From contig NZ_JACHVB010000004.1 in the NCBI RefSeq assembly GCF_014230085.1, positions 1 to 55,766 of the forward strand: a stretch of DNA of 55,766 bases. Direction: 5' to 3'. Under the pieces are notes generated by a model. It did not search any database, was not told the origin of the DNA, and saw only the letters and a list, made by a program, of their open reading frames with translations. The stretch comes from Ruficoccus amylovorans. GTDB lineage: Bacteria > Verrucomicrobiota > Verrucomicrobiia > Opitutales > Cerasicoccaceae. Below are positions 1-9,300 of the stretch, piece after piece. The position numbers were made by a program, and so were the translations under genes. How positions within the stretch are numbered: position 1 is the first letter of the stretch; each line of letters begins with the position of its first letter.

Positions 1-59
1 GTAACCGTCCGGGCTTGGTCCCACTTTTCAAAGCAGGCAGTCTGGTGTAAGATTTGTGG

Positions 60-410
60 ATGGATTTGGAGTTGGTGGATACGGGGGCGAAGCGCGACAG
101 TCGGGGTCGTCGGATCGAGAGTCGTGAGGAGCGTGAGCGTTTACTTGAGAGCTACGATGGGAGCGGATTGACGCAGAAGGCCTTTGCGCGGCGCGAGGGA
201 GTGGCCTACAACACGCTGGTGTACTGGCTCAAGCAGCGTCGCGAGCGCAGTCAGGCAGGTGGAGGCGTCGAGTCTAAACCTCTTTTCCATGAGATGACGG
301 TGCCGTCCTGCGGGGCCTCTTTGTTGGAGGTATGTTTGCCGGAGGGGCTGATCTTGCGCGGGGGCGATGCGCAGTCGCTGGCGGCATTGGTCAAGGCGTT
401 GCGATGCTGA
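60..410 (+). CDS. tnpA: IS66 accessory protein TnpA (helix-turn-helix)
   Basis: This 116-aa basic protein has the layout of IS66 TnpA. A charged N-terminal segment is followed by a helix-turn-helix of the type GSGLTQKAFARREGVAYNT at about residues 38-56 and then WLKQRRER. The C-terminal half ends in the LPEGLILRGGDAQSLAALV segment typical of the family. TnpA is required for IS66 transposition but its precise biochemical role is unresolved. ATG at 60 is preferred over the in-frame TTG at 54. The stop codon overlaps the tnpB start (ATGCTGA), which indicates translational coupling. Confidence 0.88.
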   Translation: MDLELVDTGAKRDSRGRRIESREERERLLESYDGSGLTQKAFARREGVAYNTLVYWLKQRRERSQAGGGVESKPLFHEMTVPSCGASLLEVCLPEGLILRGGDAQSLAALVKALRC

Positions 411-748
411 GCTTGCCCCATCAGCTGCGAGTTTTTGTGGCGGTGGAGCCGGTGGACATGCGCAAGCAGTTTGACGGGCTGTGGGCGGTGGCACGGGACC
501 ACTTGGGCGAAGATCCCAAGGGCGGGGCGCTGTTCGCCTTTACGAACAAGACGCGCAACCGCCTAAAGCTGCTGTATTTTGACGGGACGGGGGTGTGGGT
601 GTTTGCCAAGCGCATCGAGCAGGGGCGGCTGAGCTGGCCGATCGGCAGCGACACACGCAAGCTGACGATCACCCCGGCGGCGATGACCATGCTGATGAAC
701 GGCATCGACCTGAAGCAGGGGACGCTCAAGGCGTGGTACGAGCGTTAA
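404..748 (+). CDS. tnpB: IS66 accessory protein TnpB (Orf2)
   Basis: This 114-aa protein is a typical full-length IS66 Orf2/TnpB. It has the family signature PVDMRKQFDGLWAVA near residues 16-30, then LFAFTNKTRNRLKLLYFDGTG, WVFAKRIEQGRLSWP, and a C-terminal MLMNGIDL. The family is needed for efficient transposition of IS66-type elements; the molecular mechanism is not settled. The ATG at 404 lies inside the end of tnpA, so it is probably translated by coupling. A 59-bp gap separates it from tnpC. Confidence 0.92.
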   Translation: MLSLPHQLRVFVAVEPVDMRKQFDGLWAVARDHLGEDPKGGALFAFTNKTRNRLKLLYFDGTGVWVFAKRIEQGRLSWPIGSDTRKLTITPAAMTMLMNGIDLKQGTLKAWYER

Positions 749-807
749 AATCAGCACGGTTCTCAACACTGTCTTGACGGCCATCGTATCATGTTTTGGA
801 TACAGGC

Positions 808-2307
808 ATGGACAGCGACGCGGGCTCCCCGGATGTGGAACAGTTGCGGCGCATCGTCGATGAGCAAAACGGCGTGATTGCGGTTTTACGCGAGCAGGTG
901 GACTGGCTCAAAAAGCAGCTCTTCGGGGCGGGCAAAAGTGAGAAGCTCGACAGCGCTCAACTGCGCTTGCGCCTGGACGACCTGGAGCGCCAACTCGAAG
1001 CGGTCGAAAAACAAAGTATCGCTTACGAACGTCGTGCCCCCAAGGCGGGCAAACATGAAACGCCTGCTGAGCGCTTCAAGGACCTGCCGGTGGAGGAGAC
1101 CGTGGTGATTGAGCCGCCGGAGGTGCAGGCCGAGCCGGAAGCCTTTGAGAAGATCGCCGAAGAAGAGACCCTTGAAGTCGATATCCACCCGCCGAAGCTG
1201 TTTAAACGCCGCCTCGTTCGCCCCAGGTATCGCCGCAAGCTTGACCGCTCGCAGCCGCCGGTGGTGGCCCCCGCGCCCAGGCGCGTGATCGACGGCAGCT
1301 ACGCTTCGGCGGGCCTGTTGGCCTGGATCGTTTTAAGCAAATACGTGCAGCACCAGCCGCTTTACCGCCAGGAAAAAGCCTCGTCCATGTGGGGCGCACC
1401 TTTGTCACGAAAAACCATGACAGACTGGGTCGAGGCCGTAGCCGAGTGGCTCAAGCCCATCTACAACTACATGCGAACGGACTTGCTCGCGGGCCCCTAC
1501 ATCCAGGCGGACGAGACGCCGGTGCGCTACTGCGACTCCGACCACAAAAAAGGCAAAACCGAACAGGGCTGGCTCTGGGCCATCTCGCGGCCCGGCGGCG
1601 ACGTCGTCTTTGACTGGCGGCTCTCTCGCCGACACGGCGAGCTGACGTCATTGCTGGACGGATACACCGGCCTGCTCCAGTCCGATGCCTACGGCGCCTA
1701 CGAAGACTATGCCTCGGGCAACAAGGACGTCATCGCCCTGGGCTGCATGGCCCACGTCCGGCGCAAGTTTTACGACGCCCTCGCCTCCAACAAACGCGAA
1801 GCCACCCTCGTGCTCCGACTCATGGCCAGGCTTTACGAACGCGAGGCCACTTACCGCGAAGAAAACCTCGTCCCCGACGAGCGCAAACGCCGCCGTCAGC
1901 GAGAAAATGAGATCACGCTGACCCGCCTGCAAAAGGTCATCTCCCTCGCCAGCCGAAAGGCCCTCCCCAAGTCCGCCCTCGGCAAGGCCTGCGCCTACGC
2001 CATCTCCCAGTGGCCCCAGCTCGTTGCCTTCCAAAAACACGGCATCGCCGAGATCGACAACAACCTCATGGAAAATGCCATCCGCCCCTCAGCCCTGGGA
2101 AAGAAAAACTTCCTCTTCATCGGACACCCCGAGGCCGGCCAACGATCCGCCATCATCTACTCCATCGTCGTCTCCTGCCAGCGCCACAACATCGAACCCT
2201 TCCAATACCTGCGCAACATCCTCTCGCGCCTCCCCAATATGACCAACCAGCACGACATCAGCGCTCTGTCACCTGCCAAATGGTCACCAATAGCAACCCA
2301 AGCCTGA
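808..2307 (+). CDS. tnpC: IS66 transposase TnpC (DDE)
   Basis: This 499-aa protein is the catalytic DDE transposase of the element. An N-terminal coiled coil (leucine/glutamate-rich, about residues 10-60) precedes a linker and the catalytic domain. The acidic triad is visible as IQADETPVRY, LQSDAYGAYE and NNLMENAIRP, followed by the conserved GKKNFLFIGHPEAG. The C-terminal tail matches the IS66 C-terminal domain (CQRHNIEPFQYLRNILSRL). The zinc-ribbon cysteines usually found between the coiled coil and the catalytic core are absent; that stretch is Arg/Pro-rich instead. ATG 808 was chosen; an in-frame TTG at 796 would add four residues. Confidence 0.92.
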   Translation: MDSDAGSPDVEQLRRIVDEQNGVIAVLREQVDWLKKQLFGAGKSEKLDSAQLRLRLDDLERQLEAVEKQSIAYERRAPKAGKHETPAERFKDLPVEETVVIEPPEVQAEPEAFEKIAEEETLEVDIHPPKLFKRRLVRPRYRRKLDRSQPPVVAPAPRRVIDGSYASAGLLAWIVLSKYVQHQPLYRQEKASSMWGAPLSRKTMTDWVEAVAEWLKPIYNYMRTDLLAGPYIQADETPVRYCDSDHKKGKTEQGWLWAISRPGGDVVFDWRLSRRHGELTSLLDGYTGLLQSDAYGAYEDYASGNKDVIALGCMAHVRRKFYDALASNKREATLVLRLMARLYEREATYREENLVPDERKRRRQRENEITLTRLQKVISLASRKALPKSALGKACAYAISQWPQLVAFQKHGIAEIDNNLMENAIRPSALGKKNFLFIGHPEAGQRSAIIYSIVVSCQRHNIEPFQYLRNILSRLPNMTNQHDISALSPAKWSPIATQA

Positions 2308-2400
2308 ATCCAAATCGTAACCAGTGGGAAACCCCAAGGGTTACCAGAGAGAAAAATCCACCCTCACAAAGGCAACTCAAGCAGGACACACTCCGGACGC

Positions 2401-2928
2401 TTACGTTTCAACATTGCTGCTGTATATTAAGTTACTGACGCGGGAGGGGTGGCCCATGGAGAGCCTTGTTGCCAGCCAGGGATTGGTAGCGCGGGTGTGG
2501 GTGCGCATGTGCCGGGCGATTGCGATTTTCCAATCGGCGGCCTTGGGGGCGCGGACAATATCTTCTGACGATTTTTCGTGCTGCTTGAGTTGTTCTACCA
2601 GTGCCTGCTCCCAACGATATTCATTGAGGTTGCGGACATCGTCACCGCAATGGCTCCTCCGTAACTCAAGCTTGTTCATGCGCTCCAATACCTGCTCCCG
2701 ATACGCCCCGTCACCGATCAGCCAGCCCCGACAGTATTCCCGGCTCAGGAGTTCCCGTTTCACAGGGTCTGACTCATCGGCCAATGCCAAAATTTTTGCG
2801 TACGCATTCATCCCTTTCAGGCTGTCGGGCAGATGCAGTTGGCCGAGAAATTCCGCACGCACCAGCGAACTGAAAGCGAACAGCCCTTGCCATACGTACA
2901 CCCCAGCACAAACACCGGCATAAATCAA
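2401..2928 (-). pseudogene. C-terminal remnant of a REP-associated (RAYT/IS200-like) transposase
   Basis: The open frame of 175 aa resembles the distal part of chromosomal REP-associated tyrosine transposases. A YCRGWLIGDGAYREQVL segment is followed by a charged helix, ADWKIAIARHMRT, and the closing W-L-A-T-R-L-S-M-G-H-P-S-R-V-S block (compare W-x-A-x-R-L-x-M-G in RAYTs). The N-terminal catalytic region with the HUH metal-binding pair and its nucleophilic tyrosine is missing, and the first about 60 residues look like read-through rather than a domain. It is therefore called a fragment. It lies between the IS66 right end and a REP-like hairpin. The family assignment is from motif memory only. 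Confidence 0.6.
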
Positions 2929-2972
2929 TATTTAGATTATTGACATGACCCCGTCGGCTGCAGCCCTCAGCG

Positions 2973-3010
2973 CCCCTCCCTGACCCCTTCGGGGTTTACG
3001 TACGGAGGGC
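2973..3010 (+). repeat. REP-like or terminator hairpin
   Basis: An inverted repeat pairs CCCTCC...ACCCC with GGGGT...GGAGGG around a TTCG loop, and is followed on the plus strand by CTTTTTC. It could be a rho-independent terminator for plus-strand transcription or a REP palindrome related to the neighbouring RAYT remnant. No plus-strand gene ends nearby, which slightly favours the REP reading. The rest of 2929-3065 holds nothing recognisable. Confidence 0.55.
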
Positions 3011-3065
3011 TTTTTCAGGCGCGACTAAACTAAGAATGTTTTACGTCCTTAGCTAGGTCAGCCCC

Positions 3066-3362
3066 TTAATCTTTATCAGTATTTCTTTCACCGGGTTGAC
3101 TCAACCAGCAGGCCAATGACGCAATAACAACAGGGACACTTCCCCAATCCAATAGCAGAGGGATCCATGCATATTTCCAACTCCCGGTAATAGGCAACAA
3201 AACGATTCCCATAGTCAAAACGAATCCACCAATAAAGGGAATAGCAGATGCCCATTGTTTTTTTAAGACATGATTATTCACAAACACAGCCCAATTCATA
3301 ACGGCGATGTAACCACCAAATAAGAGTAAAACAGCTGAAGCAATCCATTGTATGATATCCAT
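3066..3362 (-). CDS. Small three-helix membrane protein, candidate immunity protein for the RHS toxin
   Basis: This 98-aa protein has three hydrophobic stretches: IIQWIASAVLLLFGGYIAVM near the N-terminus, IPFIGGFVLTMGIVLLPI in the middle, and LLLDWGSVPVVIASLACWL near the end, with a charged tail. It begins 2 nt after the RHS stop codon, with an AAGGA motif 6-7 nt before ATG 3362 (an overlapping TTG at 3368 is possible). Genes in this position behind RHS/polymorphic-toxin genes often encode immunity proteins, and a membrane protein would suit a toxin acting at or entering through the membrane. That role is inferred from position only; no immunity family is recognised. Base composition is lower in G+C than the RHS core. 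Confidence 0.7.
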   Translation of the reverse strand: MDIIQWIASAVLLLFGGYIAVMNWAVFVNNHVLKKQWASAIPFIGGFVLTMGIVLLPITGSWKYAWIPLLLDWGSVPVVIASLACWLSQPGERNTDKD

Positions 3363-3364
3363 AA

Positions 3365-6300
3365 TCAATCCTTGGGGTCGGCCATTTTCTCAGGCATAGG
3401 CTCTGGAGTTTTTTCAGGCACATAAGCTCTTTGGCCAAGCATTTTTTTCACCCCCCCAAAAGGACCTTTATCTGCCCATGTTGCTGTAGCCGCTTGGCTA
3501 GGAGGTTTTAATGTGCTTCGAGGCACTTGAAACTCTTGCCCTGATGATGGGCGAGCAAATTCATTACCAGCCCCAGGTTGCCATTTGCCTGACTTCAGCC
3601 AATTCGCTAAAGAGGCTTTACCTTCCATTACAAAATCACCTGGCCTGAGTCCTTCACGTCCCCACCGTGAAACCGTCACTGTAGTCGACTCCTTCGTCTC
3701 AGCCGATGAAGAAAAGGAGGTAGAACTCCCCTCAGGAGCAGTCGTCGGCTTGAAACTCGATATAAGCTTAGCCCCCATCACCCCCGTGAATGTCATTTTA
3801 GCTGCTCCCGTCAGGCTCTTCTCTGCGACCTCCACAGGGTTTGTAATCGGAGTAGTTGAAATTTCCCCGCCTTGATTTTTGACGATTTTCTCACCTTGAA
3901 CTGCCTCATACCAATCCATCGCACCAGACTCACGAGAAAATCCTACTCCAGCGGCAGTTAGTCCCGATTCCAATCGGCCATTTCCACCTTCTCTCATGAG
4001 GTTATACGCACCAATCGCCTCCTGTCGGACATCACGTGCGTGTTGGTACTGCCTCATCATAGTTATTGGAGTGGGAATCCCCATCCTAGACGCCATTTGA
4101 TCAAATCCGGCATACGCATCACTCCACCAACTCAGCCCCCTTGGGTCGAACTTGGTCCACGGGTTCTGAACAACGTAGGAATAGAGATTGGGGCCATCAA
4201 CGAAACCCAGCGGGTCGCGGGTGATGAAGGTGCCCGTTTCCAGGTCGCGGTAGCGGAAGCCTTCGTTCAGGAGCCCGGTCGGGTCTTCGTCCTTGGTGTT
4301 AGCGCGTTGGCGGTCAAGGGTCGCACCGGGAGCGATATACTCTTCGGAGGAGGCGGTGTCGCCGTGACGCCCGAAGGCTTCATAGGCCGCCTGATAAGTC
4401 AAAGAACTGTTACCATCGGTCGCGGCAACCACGTCGCCCCGACTGTTGTAATGCTTATAAGAAGGAGTGCCGCCACGCAAGCTGTAAAGCAGACCCCCGA
4501 TACCGCCCCCGTAATCGCTACCGCGGATATATTCGACCGAAGGCGTCCCTGCCCCTCCGTCGTACTCCTGCACGGAGGTGCCCCCCGAGAAGGACACCAC
4601 AGTGGCTAATCCGCCCGCCCCTGATTCATCCCGCTGTACACGGCGCGTCCGGTAGTCGTAAGCGTAGCGGTAGACCGCGTTCGGCGTAGAGGTGTAATAC
4701 GTTGCCTGGATGGCGAGATCGGCATGCTCTTGGTCGTCCGTGCCGGGATAAATATCGATCAAGTGCTTCTCCCCACCACCCTCCATCAGCTTGACCAGAC
4801 GGTTTTCCCGGTCATAGGTGTAGCTCAGGACCTTCCCGCCCGCGGCCGCATTCGCGACGCTACCGCTCCGGTTGCCGTTGGCATCGTAAGTATAGGTCGT
4901 CTCCGAACCGCTAATCGCATCAGTCGAGGACTCCAACTGATTCAGCGTATTGTTAGCGTATGAATACGTGATGTTGGACGTGGGAACACCATCTACTGCA
5001 ACTATTTTGCCAGTACGGTTATGGGCAGCGTCGTAGGCATAGGTCGTCACAGTATCATCCGGACCACCCACCTCCCAATCGATCGCTTCAACCAAGAGCC
5101 GATTCGCATCGTCATAAGTGTTGGTTACCGTACGCGCAGTCACATTCCCCGCCGGATAGGTCTCCCCAATCTGCTTGAGATTGCCAAACAGGTCGTAGGC
5201 GTTAGTCGTGACATACAACTCACTGCCCACTACCCCCGGCCCAATAATGGCCTTTTTCCGGCCCAAGCTATCATAGGTGCTTTTGATAATATCACTATTG
5301 GGTTGCTCGGTCTCACGAATATTACCAGCCAAGTCATAACGATAGGTGGTGGTCCGGCCCCCTTCAGTAATTGTTCTGGTACGGTTAAGGGCGTCGTAAG
5401 TACTGGTTAGCGTTAGCGTATTACTCCCCAAAATATCATAAACCGTTTCCCGCCGGTTGCCTGCCAGGTCGTAGCGGTAGCGGTGTGTGACTCCAGCCGA
5501 AGTCTCGAGAACAACTCGGTTCAGGGCGTCGTATTGGTATTCAACATCCGTGTCCGAGGCTTTGTTTTCTGTAACCGCCCGGATATTGCCGACACCATTA
5601 TAGGTGTATGAGCGGTTCTCCTCCGAGGCCCCCGCATAGAGCACATCCTTCAGCCGATTCCGCAGATCGTAGGTATAGTCCGTTCGATGGCCATTGGCGT
5701 CGATGCGCGCGGTCTGCATCATGGCATCGTAAACCAAGGTGGTCGTATCCCCCCCACCATAGGTTGTCGTCAGATTACGGCTCAGTCCGTCGTAGGTAAA
5801 AGTCGTGGTCTGGTCCTCGCCATCTCTCACACTGATCAAGTTACCCTCAGCGTCATAGTTGTTGGTCACCGTGATGTTCGCCGCATCGGTCGTCGCCAGC
5901 AGACGCCCCAGAGCATCGTAGCTGTTTAAAGCGCTCCGACGAGACCGGTTAACGGAGCCGCCACTTTGGGCTCCCGCGTAGCCCTGCCAAGTCTCAGTAA
6001 TATTCCCCGCCTGATCGTAAACACTTTCCGTAACCAGATAGTTCGTCGTGAGCCCGTTATCCCAATACTCAACCGACGGAGTGAATGCATATACCGGCCG
6101 ATTTGCAGCGTCGTACTCCGTAACGCTGGTGTTATTGCGCGGGTCTGTCACACGGGTAATATTGCCAACGTCATCATAACCAGTAATAATCGTGGGTTGA
6201 GCCGCCCCTGCGGACGCACCGCCTTCGTCAATATAGGCGACAGAGGGTTGATGCTCTTCTGTTTGGCGATTTCTAGCATCGTAGGTATAGGTCCACTCGT

Positions 6301-9300
6301 TGCCGCGCGGATTCCTCATTCTGGAAACGTTGCCCGCCGCATCGTAAAACGTCTTTACAGACGGCCCGGTGCCCGCCCCACCGGCCTCCTGCCAACTACC
6401 GCCCTCGTCAATGTACCCCACCGGCGGTTGCCGGACAACAATGGGCCGGCCTGCACGATCGTACTCGGTGACCGTTTCCCGCCCCATCTCATCGACAACC
6501 TTCCAAGCCAGCCTCGTACTCGTATACGAAGTCTCGATGAAAGTTGCATCCGCGAATGTCACCCGGGTCGGACGATTGAGCGCGTCGAAGTCAGTAAGCG
6601 TCGTGTGCCCCAATGGATCGGTCACCGACTTCGGATTACCGTTTTTATCGTAAAGTGTTTTGGTTTCTGCGAATTGCCCCTGAGCATACTCGACCCGCGA
6701 TAGGATCAGCTGGTAACGCTCGTCGTACGTAACCACTGTTCGGTACCCACGTGGACCAACACTGAGCGTCGGCTTGAAGCCCGACACGTTAAAAACCGAA
6801 CCGCCCGAATTTTTTCCATAAACGAAAGTCGTAACAATATCCTCGGTCAGACCGGGATTTTCTGCGGCCCGCTGGCTCTGACTTTTGACGCGTTGGATTC
6901 CGTCGTAAGTGTAGCGCGTAGTGGGGCCATCTACAACCGATGTGCGAAGAAGCGAATTAACGAGATTATAGGCATTCAAGGTAATAAGGTCCGTCTCAGC
7001 CCCCACTCCCGTTAAAGTCCTGGAACTGCTATCAAAACTAAGGTTCCCATCCATATCCCGGACCACTTTGATCCGGCGGTTTAGCACATCGTACTGGTAA
7101 CCGGTCAGGTGCCTATTTGCATCCTGCTCCAGCACCTTGTTTCCCCGCTTGTCATAAGTATACTCAATATAGCTATCATCATGGAATGTTGTCCGTGTCA
7201 AACGGTTGCGTGCGTCATAGGCAAATCCAGTCGAATGCTCCTTTGGGTCTGTAGCCAGGCGCAGATTTCCATTATAATCGTAATGGTAGGTTGTCGTTAG
7301 GGGAGCAACTGCTCCACCATCGGCATCCGCAGTCGGATATATTGTTTCCGAAGCAACACGACCCTGAGCATCAGGCGCGTAGCCGGTGACGAGGTTCCCG
7401 CTCCACGCCGGATCCCCGGGCTGTTGCCCGATATGGGTTTGACTTGTCTTGAAGCCGGGCCAGCCAGCATTGCCGTAGGCATATTCCATCTGGTCGACCG
7501 GCATTCCCCCACCGGCAGCATATACCCGGACAGCGATAGGACGCCCCATATCTTCCATCTCTGGCATCCCAGGAACGTTCTCCCAGTCCTTATCCAGGAT
7601 GGTCTCAGTCACATTTCCCGCCGGATCCGTATAGCTAACCATCTTGCGATAGGTCGGATCGTAAGCAAAATATTTGTGGAGCGTGCCCACACCCGTTACC
7701 GACTGCTTCTCACTGGTCGGATCATCATAGTAGCTGTAAGTATTTGGCCAGACAGCCTGAAGTGCCGTTGGCACGTCGATACCGTTACCTGCACCCGTAT
7801 AATAGTAGTTCCGCACATTTCCGCTCAGATCGGTTGCCGAAGCTAGAGCGAGGCCTGCGCTGGGGCTAAACGTATACACCTCCTGGCCCAAATCTCCATG
7901 CTGGACGCGCATCGTCGTATAATAGAGAATGCGAGGGTCCTTGTAGCGGGTGATAGAATCTCCCTGCTGGTAGAGTTGGTGGAACTGCTTGAGCACCTCA
8001 ATTTGAATATTTTCAAACTTATAAGTCGTGGTAAAACCTTCAGCATCCGTCACTGAATTGGTCTTGTTATCCGTTATGAGGTCCTCTCCGTCCTCATCCT
8101 CGGCAATGGTAGTGATACGCATGCGCCTGCCGGCTTCGTTGTTCCCCAGTTCGAAAGTGCTCTCACCGATCGGCAGTTCTACCTTTTTCACATAACGCGG
8201 GTTTCCCGTCTGGATATAATACCCGCTGGCAACAGAGTTTGTCACAAAAGTCTCCTTGGAGTGATCAAAGCCGTAGGTAAATGTATAAGTCTGGTCGTTG
8301 GCGTCGGTAATAGATTCCAGGTTGATGTGTTCGTAATCGATATGCTGCGTAATTGAGTCGCAAGGCGCCAAGCTCTCCGGATCCTCGTAAGGAGCGACAT
8401 CCTCCAAGTCCTCTGGGTTTCGCGGAGTATAATCCCCTTCCGTCACATGCTCGTAGGTATACGTGGAAGTACTTTCATCAGCAAAGGATACCTCACTCAG
8501 TACAGCCATATCTTGCGTCACATTAGCCGCTACCCGAGGATCGAAAACGTCATAACTAACCGTCCCGTAAGCGTAATCGATCTCGTTGCCGTTGGGGTCC
8601 CAGACTCGGGTAACACGATTTCCCTCCTGACGCAGCCAGATTTGAAGGCCGGGGATAGGCGTGCCAACCGTTTCTTCGGTTCCAAGTCGGCAGGCCTGAA
8701 TCTTGACTGGTATCAGCCCCTCTGTGTCACCGTCCGAATAGGTATAGGCAAGTTGATATCCCATGCGGTCTGTAACCGTCTCCAATCGCGCATAGCTGCA
8801 TATGTCCTGGCTTTTACTGCCTTCCACACGATCTCGCATGACCTCCTGTGTCGCGCTCAGCTTATTGAAGCGCAGGACGCTCCCGTGCTTGTGACGGAAC
8901 AGGAAGTAATCGTCCCCTTCTTCAAGTTCGGTCATGAATGACTTAGCCTCGTGGCTGGAGGTCGGCATGGGAAGCCAACCGTCACCAAACTTGACAAAGG
9001 AAAAGGCCTGCCCGTTCTCATCAATGACGGTAGCCCTCACGGGCTCTTCATATTGATCGATATCCGGCCCCTGGGGAGTCACCACCTTCACATACGAGCA
9101 TACATTGCTCGTCCAGCAGGCGCCAAAGGGTTTGGCCGGGTCCTCGGTCGGGCGCAGCCCACTGTTTTCGCAAAAAATTTCACTCGTGAGGTTGCGCCGC
9201 AACGAAAGCGTCAAGTCGCTGCCCTGAATCGGCACATAAATATCCGTAACGCCATGAACCAAGCCCAGATTGAAGGCATCAATGTAGGTTTCCTCCTTCG

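Larger units (their letters stand above)
1..2344 (+). mobile_element. IS66-family insertion sequence, complete
   Basis: The element carries tnpA, tnpB and tnpC in the usual IS66 order. The left end begins GTAACCGTCCGGGC at base 1, and the right end reads, on the minus strand from 2344, GTAACCCTTGGGGTTTCCCA. The two ends share GTAACC, a GGG/TT block and CCCACT, as expected for the imperfect terminal repeats of this family. IS66 elements make 8-bp target duplications; the right copy would be 2345-2352, but the left flank lies outside the window and cannot be compared. All three reading frames are open, so it may still be active. Confidence 0.88.

Noticed and set aside
2308-2438. Proline/Arg-rich plus-strand frame (2010-2438) extending past tnpC
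   Set aside because: It is an out-of-frame shadow of tnpC running through the IS66 right end.
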